Position numbers and translations under genes: made by a program. From positions 1 to 61,669 of the IMG/VR virus record IMGVR_UViG_3300029985_000045: a DNA stretch of 61,669 bases. One strand, 5' to 3'. The DNA comes from a virus. This document shows, in pieces, positions 31,767-39,254 of the stretch. Under the pieces are notes generated by a model. The model saw only the letters and a program-made list of their open reading frames with translations. It made no database searches and was not told the DNA's origin. Within the stretch, counting starts at the first letter, position 1. Each line of letters opens with the position of its first letter.

Positions 31767-32013
31767 TTCGTGTCTCCGTGATGCGATTATACGTAGGAAC
31801 AATTGACTCCATTGCTTCGATTGGATGCGAGTGTTGAGATACTTCTAAGATCTCTCCAGTCTCTTGGTCAATCGCTTCTGCAATCCACTCTGAGTCTTGC
31901 ACACGAACCTCAAACATAAAACCGCTGAAGTCGTTACATACCCAGTTCTTATGAGCCTTGTGATTCCACAACATATATGGTTCTCCCTTATCTAGGTATC
32001 TTGTATCAGGCAT
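31696..32013 (-). CDS. Hypothetical protein
   Basis: 105 residues. Beta-like N-terminal half (FSGFMFEVRVQDSEWIAEA), Thr/Glu/Ala-rich C-terminal half. Starts 22 bases after repeat element copy 2. No family recognised. Confidence 0.6.
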   Translation of the reverse strand: MPDTRYLDKGEPYMLWNHKAHKNWVCNDFSGFMFEVRVQDSEWIAEAIDQETGEILEVSQHSHPIEAMESIVPTYNRITETRNAIQDAETTSTQEASVAEASISL

Positions 32014-32035
32014 AGCGTCCAGCGCCTAGGCCGCT

Positions 32036-32052
32036 GGCGTAGCAGTGTCAGT
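32036..32052 (-). repeat. 17-bp intergenic element, copy 2
   Basis: Core identical to copy 1. Flanked by CCGCT (32031-32035) and AGCGG (32056-32060), again self-complementary but of different sequence from copy 1. Confidence 0.8.
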
Positions 32053-32079
32053 TGTAGCGGGTGGGCTACAACAAGGGAA

Positions 32080-32109
32080 ATAAGAAACGGACCGCAGTTG
32101 CGGTCCGTT
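32080..32109 (-). terminator. Rho-independent terminator
   Basis: Perfect 11-bp stem AACGGACCGCA/TGCGGTCCGTT with a 2-base loop, followed on the minus strand by TTTCTTATTT. Follows the collagen-like lipoprotein gene. Confidence 0.8.
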
Positions 32110-32140
32110 AAAGAAAGATCATCCGTGATATTGGGAGAGC

Positions 32141-32818
32141 TTAGTGGAAGAGGAAGCGCGGATCAAGGAGTGCGCCATCTTCATTTAAGATGAGTGCCTC
32201 AGAACCAGTGCCTTGCAAGTAGTCGAGTTCGAAGCTATGAACACCAGCAGACAGGAACTTAGTTGCAGATTTGGTCGTAATAGCGTGCATCCCGTCGTTG
32301 TTAACCAAGATACCATCGACATATAAGTTAGTACCATCGTCAGATGACAGAGAGAACTCATGATAGTTGTCGTCAATGTTTACGATCTCGCCATAGCATT
32401 TAACGATATACCAGTTTTGGTAGATAGGCTGCAATGCAGTAGGCAACACATCGAGACCGTTAGAGGTCGGACCATTAGCTACATTGAAGTTACTGTTATA
32501 AGTCCAGCTTCCAACACCAGTCAATGTGGCTCCGATGATTGCTGTAGTCGTAGTAGGAACAGTATAGAGGCTGCAAGTTAGTCCGTTTGTAACAGGATCA
32601 GAACCTTGAGCGACTCGAAGGTTGTTGTATTGGCCAACCAACAGATTGATTGCATCTGCTGTCGGATCATCAGGTGACGGAGTAGGCGTTGGTGCTGCAG
32701 GACCTTGAGGACCAACTGCTCCTGTTTGGCCGGTAGCTCCAGTTGCGCCCGTATCGCCAGTTTTTCCGCACGCGCACAAGACCATAGACGCGATAATCGC
32801 GATCGTTAACATTTTCAT
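32141..32818 (-). CDS. Collagen-like lipoprotein with PA14-like domain
   Basis: 225 residues. Signal peptide ending near LCAC (lipobox Cys15 or Cys17), six Gly-X-Y collagen triplets (GDTGATGATGQTGAVGPQGP), a Pro/Thr linker, and a C-terminal PA14-like region (SSDDGTNLYVDGILV, AGVHSFELDYLQGTG). Exported, probably trimeric, carbohydrate-binding. Unusual away from tail fibres; may decorate the infected cell. GGGAGAGC precedes the ATG. Confidence 0.78.
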   Translation of the reverse strand: MKMLTIAIIASMVLCACGKTGDTGATGATGQTGAVGPQGPAAPTPTPSPDDPTADAINLLVGQYNNLRVAQGSDPVTNGLTCSLYTVPTTTTAIIGATLTGVGSWTYNSNFNVANGPTSNGLDVLPTALQPIYQNWYIVKCYGEIVNIDDNYHEFSLSSDDGTNLYVDGILVNNDGMHAITTKSATKFLSAGVHSFELDYLQGTGSEALILNEDGALLDPRFLFH

Positions 32819-32926
32819 AATTGCTCTCCCAGTTAATTGTTACAGGGCGTAATTGTCCTGTTGATAACACATAATAGTATCGGTAAAAGCAACCGAATAC
32901 TTTAGACGAATTTGTTTACCAAATCC

Positions 32927-33163
32927 TTAAGCAGCTTCATCAAACAAGGATAATTGTAAGTCTATCTTCTGAGTATCTTCTAGTCCAATGAGTTCCTGGC
33001 GCTCTCGCTCTGCTATATTAAGCAGCAATCGCCTACTTGGTTCATGAATGATCTCATCAACTAAAGCTAATACGTCACAGTCAGAGTAGAAACTAACTGT
33101 GTGCGTCTCAAAGATAACAGTCGCAGTGCGACGATCTGAGCTCAGCACAATTTTGTCTATCAT
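32927..33163 (-). CDS. Hypothetical protein
   Basis: 78 residues. Beta-like N-terminal half (RRTATVIFETHTVSFYS), helical C-terminal half ending acidic. GGGAGGACTT precedes the ATG. No family recognised. Confidence 0.6.
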   Translation of the reverse strand: MIDKIVLSSDRRTATVIFETHTVSFYSDCDVLALVDEIIHEPSRRLLLNIAERERQELIGLEDTQKIDLQLSLFDEAA

Positions 33164-33181
33164 AAGTCCTCCCAGACTTAA

Positions 33182-33439
33182 TTACCCTCCATGCCTTTCA
33201 CGGTTAGATGGGTAATCTTTTGGATTCTCGCGAACATCGTACCAATGAGGCACAGTTGTCCCATTGTTTACTGCTTCGCAATAAGCCAGCATATAACGTT
33301 CCAATAACTGTAAGTTATTGACCATTGAGTCATAAGTCTCTTTATTCATAACCAAGCGACCATCATCGGTCTTATCAACTTCAACTTGAAGTAGGACTAG
33401 GGCATTGGCAACACCATTAAGCTCTATTCCGTGTTTCAT
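33182..33439 (-). CDS. Hypothetical protein
   Basis: 85 residues, helical by composition (LQLLERYMLAYCEAVNNG). GAGGATGAGTT precedes the ATG, which overlaps the upstream stop as ATGA. Confidence 0.6.
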   Translation of the reverse strand: MKHGIELNGVANALVLLQVEVDKTDDGRLVMNKETYDSMVNNLQLLERYMLAYCEAVNNGTTVPHWYDVRENPKDYPSNRERHGG

Positions 33440-33570
33440 AACTCATCCTCATTTCGAGCGAGATTAAGTTTCTTGTACGGCTTACCATTCTTTCGGCAGT
33501 AAGCAATAGCAATATCAGTCTTGCTCTGAGGTCTAACAAAGAAGTAATAGATCTTCCAAAGCGTTCTCAT
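33436..33570 (-). CDS. 44-residue basic protein
   Basis: Aromatic, basic N-terminus (MRTLWKIYYFFVRPQ) and an acidic end. Overlaps both neighbours as ATGA; no separate ribosome site, so expression is by coupling. Confidence 0.55.
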   Translation of the reverse strand: MRTLWKIYYFFVRPQSKTDIAIAYCRKNGKPYKKLNLARNEDEL

Positions 33571-33896
33571 AGTTCTATCTTTCTTCCGTCTATCTCAATA
33601 GCAACAGGGAATATGTAGTTCCCATCATGCTTCTTCATGAGATCAAGAGTCTTGTGTAAACTCTTTGGTCCATTGTATTCGCACAAGAAACAAGACTCTC
33701 CAAACTTAGACCACTCAAGAGTTCCACTGCTCTTATAAGAGATATAACTATCTCCATTAGAGCGGATCTTTCTGCGCCTAGCAGGAAACTTGTCGTCGTC
33801 ATATTTAGTACCAAAGTAGACTATGATCTCTTTGTGGTACCGAGCCATGGAGAGGATCTTCTTTAACTTTTCAGTCTTAGTCATCTTCTTTGCCAC
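33567..33896 (-). CDS. Hypothetical basic protein
   Basis: 109 residues, GTG start at 33896 with AAGGAGGTTGCT upstream; the ATG at 33914 is less well placed. Lys/Tyr-rich, one Cys pair (SCFLCEYNG). No family recognised. Confidence 0.6.
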   Translation of the reverse strand: MAKKMTKTEKLKKILSMARYHKEIIVYFGTKYDDDKFPARRRKIRSNGDSYISYKSSGTLEWSKFGESCFLCEYNGPKSLHKTLDLMKKHDGNYIFPVAIEIDGRKIEL

Positions 33897-33906
33897 AGCA
33901 ACCTCC

Positions 33907-34002
33907 TTAATCAAGAAAGAAAGACATCCAAACCATTGCCCACAACCACGTAGGGAACGAAGCGCTTGAGAATGCCATACATATTAAGATAAAGAATGAC
34001 AT
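33907..34002 (-). CDS. 31-residue membrane mini-protein
   Basis: Hydrophobic throughout with Trp and Phe (MSFFILICMAFSS at the start). ATG overlaps the upstream stop as TAATG. Likely a single transmembrane helix. Confidence 0.5.
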   Translation of the reverse strand: MSFFILICMAFSSASFPTWLWAMVWMSFFLD

Positions 34003-34184
34003 TACACTTGCTCCTTGAGAAGAGGGCAATTGGTATTCATTACGTCTTGCAGTTTTAATCTTAGCGCTCGCATCTCAGTATCGATCATGCGAACAGTCTC
34101 AGGGTAATCAATAGAAACTGTTCTGAACTCTTCGAGATCAGCGAGTCTCTTGTATATCTGTAACAACAGTTGATTTCGTAACAT
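34002..34184 (-). CDS. Small helical protein
   Basis: 60 residues, Leu/Arg/Glu helix pattern, probable coiled coil. GGAGGAAGCAG precedes the ATG. Overlaps the next upstream gene by 47 bases. Confidence 0.6.
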   Translation of the reverse strand: MLRNQLLLQIYKRLADLEEFRTVSIDYPETVRMIDTEMRALRLKLQDVMNTNCPLLKEQV

Positions 34185-34281
34185 CTGCTTCCTCCTTTGG
34201 CAATGGCATTGGTTTAGTCAGCTCAACGCTGTCCAACCACTCTTCAAACTCCTTGTCTAATTGTTCTTTGTTCTGTTCCAT
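34138..34281 (-). CDS. 47-residue acidic protein
   Basis: ATG at 34281 with AAAGAGATATAC upstream. Glu/Lys/Gln-rich (EQLDKEFEEWLDSVEL). Overlaps the downstream gene in another frame, so only the first ~30 codons are free of constraint. Confidence 0.5.
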   Translation of the reverse strand: MEQNKEQLDKEFEEWLDSVELTKPMPLPKEEADVTKSTVVTDIQETR

Positions 34282-34305
34282 GTATATCTCTTTATTCGGG
34301 CAGAG

Positions 34306-34773
34306 TTAAATATCGTAAGCGAAATCGTTATTGCGAACCGCATGGTCATAGAACTTATATTTAATACGCTTAAGGATAGTTAACTTAGCATGAGCTTGAC
34401 TAACGTGGTGTATATACTCAACCGTGTTGGATGAGCGAGCACGTGCATGAACTGTATATTTAGCATCAACACTGTAGTACTTAAGCGATTGCTGATACCA
34501 TTGCTCAAACGATACACCGTTGACGTCTTGATATTTGGTACATGAGTCGACATACATTTTTTCCACTTCTTCATCAGTTATAGCCTCAGCTCGCGCTAAG
34601 TCCAGTTCTTCTTGTTCTTGTTTTAATTCAGCTGCACGTTTCGCTTTAGAGATCTTAGTTGTATCCTCACGCTCTGAGTAGATCTCGTTAAGTTCTCTAT
34701 TGTATGCGGCAAACTCTGCATCTGTTAGATCATCACGTTCCATTTGGCGTTCAAGCCATAAAGTTCTGTTCAT
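34306..34773 (-). CDS. Hypothetical helical protein
   Basis: 155 residues (ATG at 34773; a GTG one codon earlier is possible; AAGGTAACGAC upstream). Charged Glu/Arg-rich N-terminal two thirds resembling a coiled coil; basic aromatic C-terminus. No family recognised. Confidence 0.6.
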   Translation of the reverse strand: MNRTLWLERQMERDDLTDAEFAAYNRELNEIYSEREDTTKISKAKRAAELKQEQEELDLARAEAITDEEVEKMYVDSCTKYQDVNGVSFEQWYQQSLKYYSVDAKYTVHARARSSNTVEYIHHVSQAHAKLTILKRIKYKFYDHAVRNNDFAYDI

Positions 34774-34780
34774 CACGTCG

Positions 34781-35035
34781 TTACCTTATAGTAGATTTAC
34801 GATCTTTAAGTTTTGATTTACGTTTGCGGCTAACCTTCTCAGGTCCACCGCGTTTTTCTGGAGGCATATACTTAACCATGAAGTCGCGCCACCCAGTAGG
34901 TTTCGCGTCGTCCTTCCAAAGTTCTGAATCTTGCTCAATACCTAATAAGTTGTGAAGGAATAGCTTCAGCTTAAAAAGCTGGGCATATCCTTCACGTCTA
35001 GCCTTAGTGCTAGGTTTACCATTAGTAGAACTCAT
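34781..35035 (-). CDS. Small protein of the LLxxLxI-type family
   Basis: 84 residues from the ATG at 35035 overlapping the upstream stop as ATGA. LFKLKLFLHNLLGIEQDSE matches the signature; Lys/Arg-rich tail may bind nucleic acid. Confidence 0.6.
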   Translation of the reverse strand: MSSTNGKPSTKARREGYAQLFKLKLFLHNLLGIEQDSELWKDDAKPTGWRDFMVKYMPPEKRGGPEKVSRKRKSKLKDRKSTIR

Positions 35036-35304
35036 GGAGTAGGCTGTTTCCAATGACAAGAGATTGAGTTTGCGCTACTGTTATCAGCCACACTTTCATA
35101 GCAAATCACTTCATCAGTTTCGAAGCGATACGTAGATCTAACATTTATTACATCATTGACTTTATAGTGAGATGTAATCTTATGTTTCTCCCTAGCAGCA
35201 TCCACTGCGGATTGCTGTTGCTTACGAGTTGAACTATTTTCACCATCGTCTGAACAGCCAGCTACTAATACCATTGTAAGAGCTATAACCAAATACTTAG
35301 CCAT
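35032..35304 (-). CDS. Small lipoprotein
   Basis: 90 residues from the ATG at 35304 (AAGGAGGAGAGCA upstream). Signal peptide with lipobox LVAGC (Cys17), then a Ser/Gln linker and a beta-like domain with two Cys (VICYES, SISCHW). The longer frame to 35361 is rejected. Confidence 0.72.
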   Translation of the reverse strand: MAKYLVIALTMVLVAGCSDDGENSSTRKQQQSAVDAAREKHKITSHYKVNDVINVRSTYRFETDEVICYESVADNSSANSISCHWKQPTP

Positions 35305-35500
35305 TGCTCTCCTCCTTGAAATCAACTTTAGGAACATCTTTCCAATAGAGTGTGCCTTCAACTAGCTCAGCTTGTTGATCTAATGCAGAGCGATAGATCT
35401 TATGTCCACTCTTTAAGAGAGTGATAACATTATCATTGCTAACCCAAGTGTAGGTCAATTCGCGGTTCATACTAACAGCGAGAACATAATATTTGCTCAT
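35297..35500 (-). CDS. Small hypothetical protein
   Basis: 67 residues. GGGAGGT-TATT-type ribosome site identical to that of the 28886 gene, and a CTGA motif 24 bases before the ATG. Beta-like, with Tyr and Trp. No family recognised. Confidence 0.6.
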   Translation of the reverse strand: MSKYYVLAVSMNRELTYTWVSNDNVITLLKSGHKIYRSALDQQAELVEGTLYWKDVPKVDFKEESNG

Positions 35501-35523
35501 AATACCTCCCAGTTATATTCATC

Positions 35524-35534
35524 TATAGTCTCAG
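35524..35534 (-). promoter_or_regulatory. CTGA-N3-TA promoter-like motif
   Basis: Minus-strand CTGAGACTATA, 24 bases before the ATG at 35500; overlaps the stop codon of the upstream gene. Confidence 0.5.
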
Positions 35535-36019
35535 AAAATAGTTGTTAACAGCCAACATTCTTCATCTTCAAAAGATAAGGAGTCAACTACAAGAGATCTT
35601 AAATAGGTCATTTGATCTTGTTTAAGATCAGCATAAGTAGCATAATAAGCAGTAGCATAAGCAGCATAAGCAACATAAGCAGCAGCATCAGCAGCATCAG
35701 CAGCATCAGCAGCAACATCAGCAACAACAGCAACAGCAGCATAAGCAACATAAGCAGCATAAGCAGCAGCATCAGCAGCATAAGCAGCATAAGCAGCATA
35801 AGCAGCAGCATCAGCAGCCTTACATTCCTCTTTTGTAGTTTTGCCTTCCATGAAGAGAGAAGTTACTTCTAACGCTTTAAGACTTCTTTCATCTTCCATG
35901 AGATGTTTAACTTGATTGGCGCAAAATAGAGCGAACTTTACTTGACTCAAATGTGGCAGTAGATAAAGAAAATGCTTTCTATTGTCCCAAGTGAAATCTT
36001 TTTCAAATAAAGAATCCAT
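35531..36019 (-). CDS. Ala-rich AAY/AAD repeat protein
   Basis: 162 residues from the ATG at 36019 (GGGAGGTAATT upstream). Unique N-terminal ~70 residues (KHFLYLLPHLSQVKFAL), then about 65 residues made almost wholly of Ala-Ala-Tyr/Asp/Val triplets, then an acidic end. Similar Ala/Tyr/Asp repeats occur in other phage and in putative immunity proteins; I cannot assign a function. The repeat probably forms an amphipathic helix or helical solenoid. Confidence 0.7.
   Translation of the reverse strand: MDSLFEKDFTWDNRKHFLYLLPHLSQVKFALFCANQVKHLMEDERSLKALEVTSLFMEGKTTKEECKAADAAAYAAYAAYAADAAAYAAYVAYAAVAVVADVAADAADAADAAAYVAYAAYATAYYATYADLKQDQMTYLRSLVVDSLSFEDEECWLLTTIF
35640..35822. repeat. Near-perfect trinucleotide-type coding repeat
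   Basis: Runs of GCA, TCA and TAA-containing triplets on the plus strand (for example GCAGCATAAGCAGCA) encode the Ala-Ala-Tyr/Asp repeats on the minus strand. Length likely varies by slippage without changing frame. Confidence 0.7.
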
Positions 36020-36044
36020 AATTACCTCCCAGTAACAACCATCC

Positions 36045-36054
36045 ATAAAATCAG
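36045..36054 (-). promoter_or_regulatory. CTGA-N3-TA promoter-like motif
   Basis: Minus-strand CTGATTTTAT, 26 bases before the ATG at 36019. Confidence 0.45.
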
Positions 36055-36080
36055 ATCAATGTTTGGTCTGACCCTTTGCT

Positions 36081-36515
36081 TCACGTTTTCAAGCTCTTAA
36101 TGGCAAACTTTAGTTCAGCTAGTTCTTTTTTTAATGCTTTGTTTTCTTCTATAATTGGATGTTCAGAAAAATAGTAGTCACGCATTTTTCTTAGCATTTC
36201 ATTGTCAGCTAGTATCGCAAAATATTTTTCAGTTTCAACCCAAACACCAGATGCGGCCATGCGGTGATATGACTTGAGCTGTTCGTTCGCAAAATACAGT
36301 TCACGACTAAGGCGCTCAGCCCTAGCGAATTCAGTTTCGGTGTCTTTAACAATGACTGCATGGTCAATCCCATCTTCAATGAAAAATGGTGCATTAGGTT
36401 TCTTGTTACTATTCACGTGCTCATACTCCTTTTCAAAGGAATGGATCGAACCGCAGTCGATAATGAATCGCCCACAGACTTTGCATTTGTCGTCGTACTT
36501 AGCATTCTCACTCAT
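36081..36515 (-). CDS. Hypothetical protein with zinc-knuckle-like N-terminus and coiled coil
   Basis: 144 residues. CKVCGRFIIDCG near residues 11-22 may bind zinc; the C-terminal ~40 residues (NKALKKELAELKFAI) form a coiled coil. GGAGGATCT precedes the ATG, which overlaps the upstream stop. Confidence 0.6.
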   Translation of the reverse strand: MSENAKYDDKCKVCGRFIIDCGSIHSFEKEYEHVNSNKKPNAPFFIEDGIDHAVIVKDTETEFARAERLSRELYFANEQLKSYHRMAASGVWVETEKYFAILADNEMLRKMRDYYFSEHPIIEENKALKKELAELKFAIKSLKT

Positions 36516-36772
36516 AGATCCTCCAACATCTTGTTTATAGCTATTTGAGCTTTAACCTCGTCTTCTATGTTCTTTCCATAAGAACCTAACGTTGTATATC
36601 TTTGAAACAAGGATAATAGTCCCTCATCATCGCACAGTTCGTGCATCTCATTCATGGTCCAACGAATTGGTTGAGTTAACATATCATCAGGACCAGCATA
36701 TCCGCTTTGAAATATATGAGTTATCATCTTGCATCTTAACTCACCTTGTATGCAGAATGTATTCCTTCTCAT
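36512..36772 (-). CDS. Hypothetical protein
   Basis: 86 residues from the ATG at 36772, overlapping the upstream stop as TAATG. Met/Cys-containing, helical. The longer frame to 36886 reads through the membrane gene as a shadow. Confidence 0.6.
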   Translation of the reverse strand: MRRNTFCIQGELRCKMITHIFQSGYAGPDDMLTQPIRWTMNEMHELCDDEGLLSLFQRYTTLGSYGKNIEDEVKAQIAINKMLEDL

Positions 36773-36918
36773 TATTGCACGTATGAGCGACGGTAGGACC
36801 AGATGTTTAAGGCGCAGAAAGCGCCTTGGAACAGAGCCCAACCATAAGCACCAGCCATTAGGTCCACAGCACAGAAGAATGCGCACATAGCGATGACACC
36901 AATGCTAAAATACTTCAT
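36772..36918 (-). CDS. 48-residue membrane mini-protein
   Basis: Two hydrophobic segments (about 4-18 and 22-38) with a basic Arg-Arg C-terminus. AAGGAGTGATT precedes the ATG. Coupled to the next gene by TAATG. Confidence 0.6.
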   Translation of the reverse strand: MKYFSIGVIAMCAFFCAVDLMAGAYGWALFQGAFCALNIWSYRRSYVQ

Positions 36919-36920
36919 AA

Positions 36921-37013
36921 TCACTCCTTAACGTAGTGTTTACCAATCCAGTTAATCAGCTCTTGCTGTCTGCGGTCATATATCTTCAGGGATTTGATCT
37001 TATCGAGCTCCAT
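36921..37013 (-). CDS. 30-residue charged mini-protein
   Basis: ATG two bases before repeat copy 3 ends, so the repeat forms its immediate upstream region; no ribosome site. Charged helix (MELDKIKSLKIYDRRQQEL). Its stop is three bases from the next ATG, with that gene's ribosome site inside its end. Confidence 0.4.
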   Translation of the reverse strand: MELDKIKSLKIYDRRQQELINWIGKHYVKE

Positions 37014-37032
37014 GCGTAGCAGCAGTGTCAGT
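37014..37032 (-). repeat. 17-bp intergenic element, copy 3 (with 3-bp insertion)
   Basis: Minus-strand ACTGACACTGCTGCTACGC: the core with one extra GCT and without the last C. Flanking complementarity is weak (TCC...GGA). Confidence 0.7.
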
Positions 37033-37100
37033 GGTGCGGACGGGAATAGAGAATGGGTCATAGTCGGAGGAAGCTATGACCCATTGATTGAGGTTGGATA

Positions 37101-37565
37101 TTACTTCGAGAACTTAGCAGCAAGGTCAGCAGGAAGAGCTGAGAAGTCAACTGTGACTTTCTTAGTCTTAGTTGCATTGATATCGCTAACACGAGCGTCA
37201 ATGTAAGCTTGAACTTCAGCTTTCTCTTCGTCGGTAGTCAACGTCGAGATCAAAGCGCGCATTGCTTTGAGTTGCGGGTCGCCAGAGCCAGCGCGTGATC
37301 CAGGGTTCTTAGCAACGTAAGCGACATTGCCGTTAAGGCGTTTGTCTTTACGCAACCAATTCGACTGAAGACCAGAGACATACGACTTCAAGTCGCTGTC
37401 AGTGATGTCTGTCTTCTCGAGCTCGATCTTTCCGCTACGGAAACCCTCGAACAAGATAGCGTTCACTTGAACGCGCTCTTCTTTGGTTGGGCTATAGCTA
37501 TCAGCTTGGCCGCAAACGTTAGTAACGGCTTGGAATACTGCTTCTTTTTGCGACACTTTAGACAT
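37101..37565 (-). CDS. QKEAV-family protein, paralogue 2
   Basis: 154 residues. Shares SQKEAVFQAV, VNAILFEGFRSGKIE, DLKSYVSGLQSNWLRKDKRL, NPGSRAGSGDPQLKAMRALI and FSALPADLAAKFSK with paralogue 3 at 40530, to which it is closest. GGGAGG precedes the ATG. Function unknown. Confidence 0.75.
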   Translation of the reverse strand: MSKVSQKEAVFQAVTNVCGQADSYSPTKEERVQVNAILFEGFRSGKIELEKTDITDSDLKSYVSGLQSNWLRKDKRLNGNVAYVAKNPGSRAGSGDPQLKAMRALISTLTTDEEKAEVQAYIDARVSDINATKTKKVTVDFSALPADLAAKFSK

Positions 37566-37622
37566 GGAAAACCTCCCGAGGTTTGTCTATTACAACCAAA
37601 GCGTTATTGCCTTGTTGTTTTG

Positions 37623-37826
37623 TTACCTTGTTCTAGTTTCAGATTCTTCACTATGTCTGAGTGATAGATTAACACTAAGTACTTTTCTCTTACCTACTAA
37701 AAAGTAAAGGTCCAACCAGACATAAGCTGTATACTCGTCGTATCTATAACGACTAGGTATCAGCCATCTCCAGCCAGACCTTATAGGAATAGCAAGCATC
37801 AAGACATCAACTATCCGTTTAGTCAT
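37623..37826 (-). CDS. Small hypothetical protein
   Basis: 67 residues from the ATG at 37826 (GGAGAAACTGT upstream). Hydrophobic/aromatic with many Arg (SGWRWLIPSRYRYDEYTAY); may be membrane-associated. Ends within a CTGA motif region. Confidence 0.5.
   Translation of the reverse strand: MTKRIVDVLMLAIPIRSGWRWLIPSRYRYDEYTAYVWLDLYFLVGKRKVLSVNLSLRHSEESETRTR
37633..37642 (-). promoter_or_regulatory. CTGA-N3-TA promoter-like motif
   Basis: Minus-strand CTGAAACTAG, 68 bases before the ATG of the 37565 gene and inside the 3' end of the 37623 gene. Confidence 0.4.
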
Positions 37827-37843
37827 ACAGTTTCTCCTGCTGC

Positions 37844-38143
37844 TCACATATCATCAGCCACATCGTCCTCAGGCTTGTCAACCTTGACCTTACCCTCTAA
37901 TACCACTACATTGACAACTCTGCCAGTGCCATGGTTAGCACCACCACAAGCACAGTCGCATGATGGACCATGAGCATGAGTGCATCTACCATCGCAAGCA
38001 GGTCTAGTCCCAGTCTTCTCCCACTTCTCACCCTTAATAATGCCCATAAAGATGACAGGACCATCGCAGTCGTATGTGTCAATCTTTCTTTCAGCACTCG
38101 CAAATGGAGTGAGACAGTCTAAGCACTTATGATAATAGAGCAT
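37844..38143 (-). CDS. Cys-rich zinc-binding phage protein
   Basis: 99 residues from the ATG at 38143 (GGAGGGTTTT upstream). An N-terminal CLDC and the central CDGRCTHAHGPSCDCACGG motif followed by NHG are a recurrent pattern in uncharacterised phage proteins, probably a zinc site. Acidic C-terminus. Confidence 0.7.
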   Translation of the reverse strand: MLYYHKCLDCLTPFASAERKIDTYDCDGPVIFMGIIKGEKWEKTGTRPACDGRCTHAHGPSCDCACGGANHGTGRVVNVVVLEGKVKVDKPEDDVADDM

Positions 38144-38157
38144 AAAACCCTCCAAGG

Positions 38158-38352
38158 TTAAAAACCTGTGTAGTAAGCTTGTTTGTACTCGTGCAATACT
38201 AAGTCAAAATCTTTATGAGTCATTATGGTGCAGACAAACCACTCCATATCGTGGGCATCTAATACTCTCTTAGCCCACTTAATTGTGGTAACTCTGTGCT
38301 CTATGCTCGTAGAACTAACATATACACTCAATGCTTTGCTAAGTTTACTCAT
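38158..38352 (-). CDS. Small hypothetical protein
   Basis: 64 residues, ATG overlapping the upstream stop as TGATG with GTAGGTAAG before it. Mixed helix; His/Trp-containing end. No family recognised. Confidence 0.6.
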   Translation of the reverse strand: MSKLSKALSVYVSSTSIEHRVTTIKWAKRVLDAHDMEWFVCTIMTHKDFDLVLHEYKQAYYTGF

Positions 38353-38690
38353 CACTTACCTACCTTATTGGCGTTCATCAAGTTCTCGGCGCACTCAACC
38401 TTAATGTCTTTCCATAGTGGATCAGCCCAAATCTTATGTATGTTCATGGCGATACTGCCAATGATAAACCGAACTATGATTCGTTGGTCATCAAGCGTTA
38501 GAACACCACCAGCTTTAAGCTTATCTACTACTGCTTGGGCGATTGGACTTACCGGTATATTAGACTCGTAAAAGAACTGCATTGCTTCGATAAGTTCCTC
38601 ACTAGAGACCATTACCTTCCTATTCCATTCTGGGTTGATCTTATCTACAGCAGACTTAATGGTTTTCTTAATAACTTTTTTAATAGACAT
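38352..38690 (-). CDS. Hypothetical protein, paralogue of the 16906-17241 gene
   Basis: 112 residues. Basic N-terminal helix, then AMQFFYESNIPVSPIAQAV, matching the paralogue. GAGGTGATGT precedes the ATG; a run of CT dinucleotides (GA on the coding strand) and a CTGA motif lie upstream. Confidence 0.65.
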   Translation of the reverse strand: MSIKKVIKKTIKSAVDKINPEWNRKVMVSSEELIEAMQFFYESNIPVSPIAQAVVDKLKAGGVLTLDDQRIIVRFIIGSIAMNIHKIWADPLWKDIKVECAENLMNANKVGK

Positions 38691-38722
38691 ACATCACCTC
38701 TCTCTCTCTCTCATACACCTCT

Positions 38723-38732
38723 CTAGGATCAG
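38723..38732 (-). promoter_or_regulatory. CTGA-N3-TA promoter-like motif
   Basis: Minus-strand CTGATCCTAG, 33 bases before the ATG at 38690. Confidence 0.45.
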
Positions 38733-39237
38733 GGAGAGCAACCTAGTATCATTACAATACAACCTACAGGCCACTTCTATCCCTTACCTATTAGCAAGGG
38801 ATTAGAGCAACCAGAGGCTAACCAGTGGACCACCAGGTTTTACGGTAAGGAATAAGATCAGGTATAGCGTAACCCGCTGATAAGACTAGGGCAAGGCGCG
38901 AATAGGCCCATGGGTGTAGCGACGCCCACTCTGGGTTCGCTTTCCCCTCAACTATATTCTGGCCTGTATAGGTCCTGTCTTCCTCCCCTTCCCCTACGTA
39001 GGTAATCGGCGGGACCTGTATAGGTCTTATCGGGACATCTATAAGCCTGATCGTTGTGCTTATATAGGCCTAGATTCAGGACTTAACTATGCCGATACCT
39101 TGGGCCTTATTTTGGTTGTATCTAATGGATCGTTTCAGGATATGGGTAACCTGAGGGAGGATGTATCATTGTGGTGCAGTGTGATCGGGTTGTTTTTGGG
39201 CTACTCGGGTCAGGTAGTCAGGATGGCCTGAGCTCCC

Positions 39238-39254
39238 GGCGTAGCAGTGTCAGT
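39238..39254 (-). repeat. 17-bp intergenic element, copy 4
   Basis: Exact core. Flanked by CCC/GGG (3 bp) and, further out, by a direct repeat GGCCTGAGCT on each side. Confidence 0.8.

Noticed and set aside
35640-35822. Possible CRISPR-like array because of short repeats
   Set aside because: The units are 3-12 bases without spacers and form a coding repeat; no CRISPR array was seen anywhere in the window.
35608-35872. Leu-rich and Ser/Ile-rich ORFs across the repeat tract
   Set aside because: These are alternative-frame readings of the Ala-repeat DNA with no start signals.
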